NCBI GenBank assembly: GCA_035511075.1
Contig: DATKFW010000034.1
Coordinates: forward strand, 1-64,000
Source of the DNA: DATAUD01 sp035511075
Lineage (GTDB): Bacteria; Verrucomicrobiota; Verrucomicrobiia; Limisphaerales; Palsa-1400
Direction of reading: 5' to 3'
DNA: 64,000 bases
Both the position numbers and the translations under genes were made by a program. Shown here piece after piece: positions 27,124-35,578 of the stretch (its first letter is position 1; each line of letters begins with the position of its first letter). The notes below the pieces were generated by a model. That model did not search any database and was not told where the DNA came from. It saw only the letters and a list, made by a program, of their open reading frames with translations.

Positions 27124-28074
27124 GTGGCCCGGACGCGCACTGTTATTTTGAGACCATCAAAGCCATTACTACACGTACTGCCGAAAAAGCGGTCGAAGCC
27201 GGCATTTACGCTGATCGAGTTAGTTGTCGTGATCTCAGTGATTGCAATCCTGGCGGCTATCCTGCTTCCGGCTCTCGCTCGCGCAAAAAGCCAGGCTCGA
27301 ACGGTGTACTGCCTCAACAACAAACGGCAACTGGCGGTTGCGTGGCTCATGTACGCCCAAGACAGTCGGGACTATCTGGCTTACAATACAGATCCGGTGT
27401 GGGGATTGGACGACATGGATGCACCGAATTGGGTGGCGAGCTTGGTAGACTGGAGTACGGCCTCAGATTGCAGCAATCTAGCGCTCCTAACGAACGACAC
27501 CAATAGCAGCATGGCCCCGTACATCAGCCACGTCGCTGCGCCGTATCATTGCCCGGAGGACACCTTCCTAAGTCCACAACAGAGAGCCGAGGGGTGGACC
27601 CAACGCGCTCGGAGCGTCTCCATGAATTATGTAATGGGCGATGGTCTTGGCGCCACGGGCGAACCGAAGAGCCATGCCGGGTTCGCCTATTATGCGTCCG
27701 CCCAAACCCATCCACCGTACATTTCCCGTTGGTTCATTCGTATCGCTGACCTTGCTGGAATTGGACCTTCAATGGCCTGCGTGTTCCTGGACGAGCATCC
27801 AGATTCCCTCTGGTTATCTCCAAGTTTTGAAGTGCAGTACAAACCAGGAGTTGTGGTATGGCGGCAACTTCCGGCCAGCTATCATTCCGGCGGCTGCACG
27901 CTTTCGTTTGCGGACGGCCACGAGGAGTACAAGAAGTGGGTTGTTCCGCAAACGACAGTCCCCGTTCATTATACATACTGGGATTACGCCTTTAGCCCGT
28001 GGGACTGGACATCAGACACTCGTGACTGGGAGTGGTTCGCGCGCCACAGCCTCGAACCGAGCGCCTTTCCTTAA
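27124..28074 (+). CDS. Prepilin-like protein with H-X9-DG motif
   Basis: A 316-residue protein using a GTG start. The leader ends in KPAF, followed by TLIELVVVISVIAILAAILLPALARAKSQ with Glu at +5 and CLNNKRQLAVAW, the pattern of PVC-group pseudopilins. Near the C-terminus, YHSGGCTLSFADGHEE is a perfect H-X9-DG motif. These proteins are processed by a prepilin peptidase and are thought to form surface or secretion pseudopili. No pilus assembly genes are nearby. Its signal leader is longer than usual (27 residues). Confidence 0.88.
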   Translation: MARTRTVILRPSKPLLHVLPKKRSKPAFTLIELVVVISVIAILAAILLPALARAKSQARTVYCLNNKRQLAVAWLMYAQDSRDYLAYNTDPVWGLDDMDAPNWVASLVDWSTASDCSNLALLTNDTNSSMAPYISHVAAPYHCPEDTFLSPQQRAEGWTQRARSVSMNYVMGDGLGATGEPKSHAGFAYYASAQTHPPYISRWFIRIADLAGIGPSMACVFLDEHPDSLWLSPSFEVQYKPGVVVWRQLPASYHSGGCTLSFADGHEEYKKWVVPQTTVPVHYTYWDYAFSPWDWTSDTRDWEWFARHSLEPSAFP

Positions 28075-28153
28075 CCCACGGCCAACGCTGCCTCGCCCTG
28101 CCCTCCGTTTAGTGCTTGCGGGGCGGCGGGAAATATGCAAGAAATTCCTCATT

Positions 28154-31093
28154 ATGAGGAGGCGGAAGTTTCTTGTCTTGTTGTTTTTGTGGCTCATTTG
28201 CCTGCGACCGGCTTTGGCCACGACCCAATTGATCGTCAACGGCGGATTTAATTCCACCAGTCCCGCTCCGTGGGTGTTGGTGGGATCGGGCTTGCAAGTC
28301 GTCAACGACTACCTTTCGATGGGTAACGCCGATGGCGCGCAGGAGGGCGCCTATCAAATCGTTACCTTTCCCACCAACCTGATCGCGGCAACGTTGAGCC
28401 TGGATTACGAAACTCTGAGCACCGACCCCAACGGCGACGACACGTTTACAGTTTACATCGCGGACACCGACGAAAACCCTAAGATAAACTTGGGCACCGC
28501 GACTAGCGCCAGCCCAACATCCGGTTGGGTGGACGTTTCCACCAATTTTATTCGCTACGCGGGACAGGACTTGCTTTCGTCTTATGCCGGAGAATCCGTC
28601 GAGGTTTATTTTTATGTAACCACCGACCCGACCTACGGCGTTAACACCTCGTTTAACGTCACGGACGTGAGCCTGGTGGTGGCGACGACCGCGGATATTC
28701 CCGCCAACGATAATTTTACCAACGCGACCTTGATTCCCTCGGACGGAATCACAAATGACGTCACAACCACGTACGCCTCCAAGCAACCCGGTGAACCCAA
28801 TATTGCCGGCAATGTGGGCGGCCACTCCGTCTGGTGGAACTGGACGGCCCCGCAAATTGGCACGGTCACCATCGCCACCACCGGCAGTTCCTATAACACG
28901 CTTCTGGGCGTTTTTACCGGCTCTGCGATCAATGCCCTTACGGTCGTTACCAATTCCAACGGCATCAATCGCACCACCGGACTGGCCTATCTCACGTTCA
29001 GTGTCACTCCGGGGACGCAGTATGACATCGCCCTGGCCGGCTACAATGGACAGTCGGGCGACGCGGTTTTCATCTTCAAGTTTACTCCCGATAAAACCCC
29101 TCCGACGGTTACAATCGATTCGCCAACGCCCGGGGCGGACGTGTCCACTTCGACCGTCCACGTGAGCGGCACCGCGAGCGATAATGTCGCCGTCGCCTCA
29201 GTCTATTACCAATTGAAGAACGCCAACGGCACAAACGCCTGGCAGTTGGCCACGGGAACCGATAAGTGGTCGGCCACCGTCACCAATCTGATTCCCGGAC
29301 CGAATACGATAAGAGTGGAGGCCTACGACACGAGCACCAACGTCTCCACCGTGGCTTCGTGCGTTGTCAATTACGTCATTGGTGTTCCTTTCACCTTGAC
29401 GATCATCGGAAAAGGCACGGTTTCGGGCGCGACCAACGGGCAATCGCTCCATCTCGGATACCCGTACAAACTCACCGCACATCCGACCCCAGGTTTCGCT
29501 TTCAGAGGCTGGTCAGGCGACATTTCAGCGGACACCGCCACGCTGAGCTTCACCGTGGAATCAAATCTCAGCCTCACCGCCACCTTTGTGGATGTGGAGA
29601 ACCCGACCTTGAGCATCACGGCGCCCAAGACCGGCGAGCGTTGGAGCAACAGCGTGTTCAACGTCACCGGCAAGGCCAACGACAACGTCGGCGTCGCAAA
29701 CGTGTGGCTTCAACACAACACGCAACCCTGGACAAGCGTTGTCTCGTCGGGCAACGGCTGGTCCAATTGGAACGTGAGCGTGACGCTGACACCGGGCGCC
29801 AATACGATCAGGGCCTATGCGGTGGACGCCGCGGGCAATATTTCCCTTACAAACAGCGTCAGCTTTATCTACGTGCTGAGCGCGCCGCTGACGGTGCAAA
29901 TCAGCAGCGGCGGCACAGTCAAACCGAATTACAACAACGCCGTGCTGGAAATCGGCAACAACTACACGATGACCGCCACGGCGGCCAGCGGTTATGTCTT
30001 CTCCAATTGGACGGCGACCACGGGCGCCGTGATCACCAATGGCCCGATCCTGAAGTTCGCCATGGCGAGCAACCTCGATTTCATCGCCAATTTTGTTCCC
30101 AACCCGTTTCCGTCGGCGGCGGGAACGTATCAGGGATTGTTTTACGACACCGGCGGAGTGGCGCAGGCCAGTTCAGGTTTCTTCAGCGCGCAGGTCACCG
30201 ATACCGGCCGCTTCACCGCAAGCTTTCAGCAAGGCAAGAAGAGCTTTCCCATTTCCGGGCAGTTTTCCCTCACCGGCGGCTGGTCCACCGACGCCTTGAA
30301 GACCTGGGACAACACGGCGATTTCGCTGCAATTAGATTTGACAGGTGGAAACGTCCTGAATGGTGATTTGATCAATTCCGCCTGGGTGGCCCAATTGGGC
30401 GCCAACCGCGCCGTCTTCACCAAGTCCGCCCCCTCGCCCCAGGCGGGCAGGAAATACACCCTCGTTATTCCCGGCGCCGATTCCACCGCGCTTCCGGGCG
30501 GCAACGGATTCGGCACGGTGACGGTGACCCCCACCGGGAGCGTTACCTTCAGCGGCATTCTGGGGGATGGCACGGCGGTGACGCCAACAGCCAACGAGTC
30601 CGAACAGCAGCAGTGGCCGCTCTATATTTCGCTCTACGGCGGCGATGGCATGTTGCTTGGCTGGATGACGTTCACCAATGAACCGGACCGGGACATCGAC
30701 GGCGTAGTGAACTGGTTTAAACCTTCACAGTCGTCATCGGCCCTGTACAAGGCGGGCTTTACAAACGCCATTGACGCGCTCGGTTCGGCCTATTCGTTCA
30801 GCAGCGGTGATCGGGCGTTAGACCTGACCAACGGCTACGTGCTCATCGAGGACGGCGGTTTGACGCAAAGCATCAACGACCCGTTCACCGTGTCGCCCAA
30901 TAATGTTGTCACCGCCAGCAACAAACTGTCCCTGACGATCACGACATCCACCGGCCTCTTCAAAGGCAGCGCCACCAACGCGCAGGGCAAAACCATTTCG
31001 TTCAAGGGCGCGGTATTGCAAAAGCAAACCAACGGCTTTGGTCAATTCCTGAACGGCGCCCAAAGCGGAAGCGTTTACCTTGCGCCCCAATGA
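28154..31093 (+). CDS. Large secreted protein with Ig-like and InlB-type repeats
   Basis: A 979-residue exported protein from the preferred ATG 28154 (MRRRKFLVLLFLWLICLRPALA signal). The frame is open further upstream but overlaps the pseudopilin gene. The order is: an N-terminal carbohydrate-binding-like domain (LIVNGGFNSTSPAPW), a propeptide-like region, Ig-like modules starting with PPTVTIDSPTPG and PTLSITAPKTG, each followed by a divergent InlB B-repeat (ATPGFAFRGWSGDIS-type and TAASGYVFSNWTA), then a C-terminal domain with GTYQGLFYDTGG and GRFTASFQQG. It is a likely surface adhesin or polysaccharide-binding protein. No catalytic motif is seen. Confidence 0.82.
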   Translation: MRRRKFLVLLFLWLICLRPALATTQLIVNGGFNSTSPAPWVLVGSGLQVVNDYLSMGNADGAQEGAYQIVTFPTNLIAATLSLDYETLSTDPNGDDTFTVYIADTDENPKINLGTATSASPTSGWVDVSTNFIRYAGQDLLSSYAGESVEVYFYVTTDPTYGVNTSFNVTDVSLVVATTADIPANDNFTNATLIPSDGITNDVTTTYASKQPGEPNIAGNVGGHSVWWNWTAPQIGTVTIATTGSSYNTLLGVFTGSAINALTVVTNSNGINRTTGLAYLTFSVTPGTQYDIALAGYNGQSGDAVFIFKFTPDKTPPTVTIDSPTPGADVSTSTVHVSGTASDNVAVASVYYQLKNANGTNAWQLATGTDKWSATVTNLIPGPNTIRVEAYDTSTNVSTVASCVVNYVIGVPFTLTIIGKGTVSGATNGQSLHLGYPYKLTAHPTPGFAFRGWSGDISADTATLSFTVESNLSLTATFVDVENPTLSITAPKTGERWSNSVFNVTGKANDNVGVANVWLQHNTQPWTSVVSSGNGWSNWNVSVTLTPGANTIRAYAVDAAGNISLTNSVSFIYVLSAPLTVQISSGGTVKPNYNNAVLEIGNNYTMTATAASGYVFSNWTATTGAVITNGPILKFAMASNLDFIANFVPNPFPSAAGTYQGLFYDTGGVAQASSGFFSAQVTDTGRFTASFQQGKKSFPISGQFSLTGGWSTDALKTWDNTAISLQLDLTGGNVLNGDLINSAWVAQLGANRAVFTKSAPSPQAGRKYTLVIPGADSTALPGGNGFGTVTVTPTGSVTFSGILGDGTAVTPTANESEQQQWPLYISLYGGDGMLLGWMTFTNEPDRDIDGVVNWFKPSQSSSALYKAGFTNAIDALGSAYSFSSGDRALDLTNGYVLIEDGGLTQSINDPFTVSPNNVVTASNKLSLTITTSTGLFKGSATNAQGKTISFKGAVLQKQTNGFGQFLNGAQSGSVYLAPQ

Positions 31094-31140
31094 AGTTTTC
31101 CGCCTTTGGATTCCGGGCATTTTGATATTATCCTGCCGGC

Positions 31141-32238
31141 GTGTATTTGCGGACACGATTCAAGGCGCGAAAATCCAGGACGGACTCCCGTTTCCAAGCC
31201 GTCACGTCTCTGTTCTATGCCCTGCTGTGTGTTGCCCTGGCCGGATTTTTCGTGTGGGTTTGGCGGGGGCCTGGTCACGGCGGCCAGACGGCGCCGGTGA
31301 CGACGCCAGCGCCCCCAACCAAGCAAGTGACCCCGCCTGTGGCGATTAACCGTCCCCAAATCCCTGAGGCGACATCGTCCGAAACGCGACCGGTCGAAAA
31401 TATTCTGGAAGCCCAAATCGCGCTCGTGGAACAAGGCATTTCTCCGGGATCAATCGACGGCGTCGAGGGTTCCCAGACGGATGCGGCGTTGGCCGCCTTT
31501 CAAAAAAAACGGGGCATTGTCGTCAGCGGCGTGCTGGACGCCCACACCAAGGCGCTTCTCCTGATCTCACAGCCGGCCATGACGGAATACGCTGTGACAA
31601 GTGAAGATTTGGGCCGGATTATGCCGCTTCCCAAAACATGGCTCGGCAAATCCGGCCAAACCCGCCTGGACTTCGAGACCATTCCGGAACTCCTCGGCGA
31701 GAAGGCGTTTTCAAGTCCGCAATTGATTCGGACGCTCAATCCGGGAGTCAATTGGAGCCAGGTGACCAACGGCACGAAGGTGACGATACCGCGCGTCGAT
31801 TATCCTCCGGTTACAGGCAAGGCGGCCTTCGTGAAAATCTCCCTGCAACAGTGCGCCCTGGAGGTGTTCGACTCCCAGACCAATATCCTGGCCCATTTTC
31901 CGTGCAGCATCGGACGCGTGGCGGCCAGGCGGCCCGCCGGAGAGTTGCACGTCACAGACATCGTTCTGGATCCGAACTACACATTTGACCCCGCTCTCTT
32001 TCCCGAATCGCCCGAGGCACAGACGGTAGGCCGAAAGCTAATTCTTCCACCCGGCCCCAACAATCCGGTCGGTGTGGCGTGGATTGGGCTGGACCGGCCG
32101 GGCTACGGCATTCACGGCACGCCCGCGCCGGAGCAAGTTGGCCGCACGGAATCGCACGGCTGCTTTCGCCTGGCCAACTGGAACGCCAGTTATCTGGCCA
32201 GTCAGGTGTGGGTCGGAATGACGGTGATCGTGGAATGA
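31141..32238 (+). CDS. L,D-transpeptidase with peptidoglycan-binding domain
   Basis: A 365-residue protein with a GTG start and an N-terminal membrane anchor (about 20-41). A peptidoglycan-binding domain follows (ISPGSIDGVEGSQTDAALAAF), then a LysM-like segment (LIRTLNPGVNWSQVTNGTKVTIP), and the YkuD domain ending in GIHGTPAP and SHGCFRL with catalytic C341. It forms 3-3 cross-links in murein or attaches lipoproteins to it. Verrucomicrobia have peptidoglycan, so the role is plausible. The stop lies just 9 bp before a mobile-type palindromic element. Confidence 0.93.
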   Translation: MYLRTRFKARKSRTDSRFQAVTSLFYALLCVALAGFFVWVWRGPGHGGQTAPVTTPAPPTKQVTPPVAINRPQIPEATSSETRPVENILEAQIALVEQGISPGSIDGVEGSQTDAALAAFQKKRGIVVSGVLDAHTKALLLISQPAMTEYAVTSEDLGRIMPLPKTWLGKSGQTRLDFETIPELLGEKAFSSPQLIRTLNPGVNWSQVTNGTKVTIPRVDYPPVTGKAAFVKISLQQCALEVFDSQTNILAHFPCSIGRVAARRPAGELHVTDIVLDPNYTFDPALFPESPEAQTVGRKLILPPGPNNPVGVAWIGLDRPGYGIHGTPAPEQVGRTESHGCFRLANWNASYLASQVWVGMTVIVE

Positions 32239-32247
32239 AACCGCGCC

Positions 32248-32521
32248 TGAGAGCGTGTCTGAAAAATACGAGGGGTTCTGCGGCGAGGGATTTTGGCCGC
32301 GGCCTAGGCAGCCCGCAAGAGCGGGCCGCTCTTATCTGTTCCGACTGCGAGGCACGAGAATCCCCAAAGCGGGCTTTGAGTGCCGAGCCAACGACGGCTG
32401 CGGCCAAAAGACCTGCCGCCCGAAGGGTTTTCGCGCAAAAGGCCCTCTGCCTTCGTTGCGCCTCGCCACAGGGCCTTTTGCGCGAAAACAGAACCCCTCG
32501 TATTTTTCAGACACGCTCTGA
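32248..32521. mobile_element. MITE-like nested palindromic element
   Basis: Perfect 31-bp terminal inverted repeats at 32250-32280 and 32489-32519 (outer end AGAGCGTGTCTGAAAAATAC) enclose about 208 bp. A second perfect 19-bp inverted repeat lies at 32428-32446 / 32470-32488, and a 10-bp pair at 32291-32300 / 32400-32409. TGA at 32248-32250 and 32519-32521 could be a 3-bp target duplication, partly shared with the repeat ends. No transposase is encoded; open frames run from both ends only because the ends are identical. It is best explained as a non-autonomous miniature element. Confidence 0.72.
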
Positions 32522-32597
32522 ACGACAATCCCCCGATCCTGTGGACCGTTTCCACAGGATCAGGGGCGTTTGAGGATGTCGCCTTACTCACAGGTCG

Positions 32598-33380
32598 TCA
32601 TGGTGACACAACTTCGATCTCATAGGTACCCTCGTCATCGACAAAAGGCCCGCTGAGAGGGCCGACGGTGCCGACAAACTTAATGGTGTGATGCCCTGGC
32701 TTAAGCGGGGACAACATCAAGTACACCCCATCGGTCACCGCCGGATAGACGGTCAATCCACCCGGGATGCAGTCTTCACCCGAAATTAGAATCAGATCGT
32801 TGTCCTTCTCCGCCGTGGTGTAACTAAAAGCAGGTGACACGACGTTATAGACGGAGTTGGTCGGGTCCTCCATACCCTCCACGGCAACACCGTCAATAGT
32901 GCAAGTGGTCTCGCTCGCCTGACCCCAGAGTCCGATGACCGCCGCCGTCAGTTGTGCGGCCGTATTCGTGCCGAAATCGGACACAGGGCAGGCGGTATTA
33001 TCGTCTTCAGCGCTCAGGATCGAAAAAAACAGCGGCGTTCCCTCCGCGATGGTGACTTTGTGGGTGACAACATTGGTTCCGAAACCATACACACCGCCCA
33101 GGAACCGCACGGTGCTGGCGGGTCCCTCGCATATAGCCGGTTTGCCCACGTTTTCCATGTTTTTCGTGGATAGCCCCAGGCTCCATTGCCACCATTTGGC
33201 CGACCATTCCTCGTAACTGTATCCATACGGCAGAGCCGACGGCGGGATGACAACGGGCTCGGCTGCCCGGGAATAAGCCGCCATTCCCAGCAACATGAGA
33301 CCCGCCAAAGCCGGCTTGAGCCCGGGCCACGAGAATATTCCTGATACTGTCAATACATTTTTCACTTTTGTTCCTTCCAT
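32598..33380 (-). CDS. Exported protein of unknown function with Trp-rich motif
   Basis: A 260-residue protein with a signal peptide (cleavage near residue 39, YSRAAEP). Residues about 50-70 read YGYSYEEWSAKWWQWSL, a striking Trp-rich signature seen in uncharacterised exported proteins. Four later cysteines (C84, C132, C161 and C205 approximately) may form disulfides. The rest is beta-rich (PLFFSILSAED, YLMLSPLKPGHHTIKFVG), ending in VDDEGTYEIEVVSP. It is the last gene of the first kinase-sigma locus and is preceded by a nested palindrome, so it could be the target of that sigma factor. No function is known. Confidence 0.7.
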   Translation of the reverse strand: MEGTKVKNVLTVSGIFSWPGLKPALAGLMLLGMAAYSRAAEPVVIPPSALPYGYSYEEWSAKWWQWSLGLSTKNMENVGKPAICEGPASTVRFLGGVYGFGTNVVTHKVTIAEGTPLFFSILSAEDDNTACPVSDFGTNTAAQLTAAVIGLWGQASETTCTIDGVAVEGMEDPTNSVYNVVSPAFSYTTAEKDNDLILISGEDCIPGGLTVYPAVTDGVYLMLSPLKPGHHTIKFVGTVGPLSGPFVDDEGTYEIEVVSP

Positions 33381-33398
33381 TTAGGCGCAACGCGCCTG

Positions 33399-33443
33399 GG
33401 TTAATGATTTGTTTTACCGGGGCGATATCGCCCATCGTTAACC
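33399..33443. promoter_or_regulatory. Nested palindrome upstream of the Trp-motif secreted gene
   Basis: GGTTAATGAT (33399-33408) and ATCGTTAACC (33434-33443) form an imperfect outer dyad (9 of 10), and GGGCGATATCGCCC (33420-33433) is a perfect 14-bp palindrome inside it. It lies 18 bp upstream of the minus-strand gene at 33380 and 70 bp downstream of the sigma gene. It is an operator, or a terminator of the sigma gene; no T-tract supports the latter. Confidence 0.45.
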
Positions 33444-33513
33444 AAGGCGGGATTCCGGGGGCAAAGGCGCAAATTATTTTTACAGAACTGTCAACAACCA
33501 CGAACCGACGCCC

Positions 33514-34077
33514 TTACCGGCGTTGCGATTTAATTTCGCGGAAGAGCCAGGCTCGGGCGTGCGCCCAGTAATTGTCGGCCGTCCGGGCGGAAATTCCCAG
33601 TACATCGGCCGCTTCCTCGAGGGTCATGCCTACGAAGTAACGGAGCTTCACCAACTCGGCTTCGACCTTGTTTTGGAGGGCCAGTTTGTCGAGCGCCTCG
33701 TTGACGGCGAGGATTTCGTCCGAGTCGCCAGGCGCGGCGACTTCACCCATTCCCTCGAGTTCCACCCGATGCTGCCCGCCGCCGTGGCGTTGGGCGCGTT
33801 TGTGGCGCGCCTTGTCAATGAGAATCCGGCGCATGGCCTCGGCCGCGGCGGCGAAAAAATGAGCGCGGTTGGCAAAGGTGGGGTTCCCCTCGCCCACCAG
33901 GCGCTGCCAGGCCTCATGCACCAGGGCCGTTGGCTGCAGCGTCTGATTGGGGGATTCGTGGTACATTTTCGATGCCGCCAGCTTGCGCAGCTCCTCATAA
34001 ACCAATGGCAGCAATTCATCGGCGGCTTTTGGGTCGCCGTGTTCGATGGATTCAAGAATTCGGGTAACGTCGTTCAA
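33514..34077 (-). CDS. ECF-type sigma factor (TIGR02999 family)
   Basis: A 187-residue sigma-70 family protein. Region 2 includes DPKAADELLPLVYEELRKLA, LQPTALVHEAWQRL and HFFAAAAEAMRRILIDKARHK. Region 4 includes LVKLRYFVGMTLEEAADVLG and an HTH in ISARTADNYWAHARAWLF. This is the ECF type found next to Ser/Thr kinases in planctomycetes and Verrucomicrobia, where phosphorylation is thought to control activity instead of a classic anti-sigma factor. It lies downstream of the TPR kinase and the propeller gene on the same strand. It is full length, with both domains intact. Confidence 0.93.
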   Translation of the reverse strand: MNDVTRILESIEHGDPKAADELLPLVYEELRKLAASKMYHESPNQTLQPTALVHEAWQRLVGEGNPTFANRAHFFAAAAEAMRRILIDKARHKRAQRHGGGQHRVELEGMGEVAAPGDSDEILAVNEALDKLALQNKVEAELVKLRYFVGMTLEEAADVLGISARTADNYWAHARAWLFREIKSQRR

Positions 34078-34152
34078 TCACCGAACCGGTATCAAATTCT
34101 CCGGCGCAACGCCAGACTAAGAATGACGGAACGCACCGAATTTGCGCCCGGC

Positions 34153-35451
34153 CTACTGCGCCCTGATGCGGAAGAATTGCCGGGAAACATCTGGATTGAC
34201 CGCGCCGGCGGTGATGCTGAAGCTCCCGCTGGCGCCCAGCGCGTTGGTTGCCACCGGCACCCAGCCGCCTTGCGCCAGATTTGTGCTTGACATCAGCACG
34301 TAGGTGACGCCCGCGGCCCCGTTACTCGCGGTGAGCACAACGTTGTTCCCCGCCAGCGCGATGGAGGCGATCGAAGGCGCCGGCGGCGGCGAAGCTGATT
34401 GCCACGTGTAAATCCCGCCGCCATTGACGACTGCCGCCAATTTGCGGCCGTCCCCCGAAGAAGTGACCGAAGTCCAAACGGCTTGAGGCGCGTTCATGTT
34501 CTGCCAGGAGTGCCCCGTATTGGTCGAGAGGTAGATCACTCCGCTCTCTCCCCCGATTTCTTGCGAAGCCGCCACCAACCGCTTTCCATCCGCCGAGCAG
34601 GCGATGGCAAAATAGTTGTCCGCCGTAGCGCCAACCAACGGCCAGGTAGCCCCCGCGTTCGTCGAAACGCAAACCGGTCCCTCCGGGTAATTGTTCCCCA
34701 CGGCCGCCAGTATGGTCCCATCCGCCGACGAAGCGACGGATTCCCATTCCTCGGACGGCGCAAGGGTTGCCCTCCAGTTGAACCCCGCGTTTGTGGAAAT
34801 ATAGACGGGACCGGCGGGAAAATTGTTTCCAACCGCCACCCAGTTCGATCCATCCGACGAGGCCGCCACGGAAGCCCAGGAGGAAAAGGGCGCATCGGTC
34901 GTGTTCCAGGTGCCGCCGGCGTCGTCTGACACGTAGATCGAGCCGTCGGGGTAATCATCGGCCACGGCCACCAGATTCGAGCCGTCTGCCGAGGAGGCCA
35001 CGCCCGTCCATTCCGCACTGGGCGCGTTGTCGTTGACCCAGGTGGAGCCTGCATCGGTGGAGGTGTATATCGCGCCCGGATAATTGTTCCCCACGGCAAC
35101 AATCTGGGTGCCGTCGGCTGAGCACGCAACGCCAGTCCACGACTGACTGGGCGCATTGGCGTTAGTCCAGGTCGTTCCAGAATCCATGGAAATGTAAATG
35201 TAGCCCGGTTGATTGTCCGCCACTGCCACCAACGTGCTGCCGTCCGCGGAACTGGCAATCGCGGTCCAACTTTCGTCCGGCGCCTGGGTGACCGTCCATT
35301 GTTGTGCGGACGCGGGATTGACCAAAATGAATTGGACGACCAAAGCGACCACCAGCAACAGCCAGCGGAGCTTTCCGATTCTGGCCTCAGACCCATTGAA
35401 ACGCGCGCCGGCCCGCGAGGCTGTTTCTTTGAAATGATTCAATCCGTTCAT
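34153..35451 (-). CDS. Secreted seven-bladed BNR/Ycf48-like propeller protein
   Basis: A 432-residue protein with a signal/anchor segment (RWLLLVVALVVQFILV) and seven repeats of about 43 residues, each with WT.V..SADG...VAV and YIS.DAG.TW. These are sialidase/photosystem II HCF136-type propeller blades, and seven closes one propeller. The C-terminal 75 residues form a beta module ending in VSRQFFRIRAQ, similar in style to the end of the LamG protein at 51100. A start at 35538 is possible but extends past the good ATG at 35451. It sits between kinase and sigma genes and may sense a ligand. Confidence 0.8.
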   Translation of the reverse strand: MNGLNHFKETASRAGARFNGSEARIGKLRWLLLVVALVVQFILVNPASAQQWTVTQAPDESWTAIASSADGSTLVAVADNQPGYIYISMDSGTTWTNANAPSQSWTGVACSADGTQIVAVGNNYPGAIYTSTDAGSTWVNDNAPSAEWTGVASSADGSNLVAVADDYPDGSIYVSDDAGGTWNTTDAPFSSWASVAASSDGSNWVAVGNNFPAGPVYISTNAGFNWRATLAPSEEWESVASSADGTILAAVGNNYPEGPVCVSTNAGATWPLVGATADNYFAIACSADGKRLVAASQEIGGESGVIYLSTNTGHSWQNMNAPQAVWTSVTSSGDGRKLAAVVNGGGIYTWQSASPPPAPSIASIALAGNNVVLTASNGAAGVTYVLMSSTNLAQGGWVPVATNALGASGSFSITAGAVNPDVSRQFFRIRAQ

Positions 35452-35578
35452 AATATCGTTGCCCGTTGTTGTATTCCTGCTTCGCTTAAGTGATTTAGTT
35501 TTCCGGCGCCCTGGCACAAGAGCCAGTCCGCTCGCCATTTGACAATGCGAAAACGGAATTAAAAAAGCGCAAATGATT

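Noticed and set aside
27641..28153. N-terminal extension of the Ig-like secreted protein
   Set aside because: It overlaps the pseudopilin gene in another frame; a good signal peptide starts at 28154.
32250..32520. Short ORFs starting MSEKYEGFC from both ends of the palindromic element
   Set aside because: They arise because the terminal repeats are identical in inverted orientation; they have no independent support.
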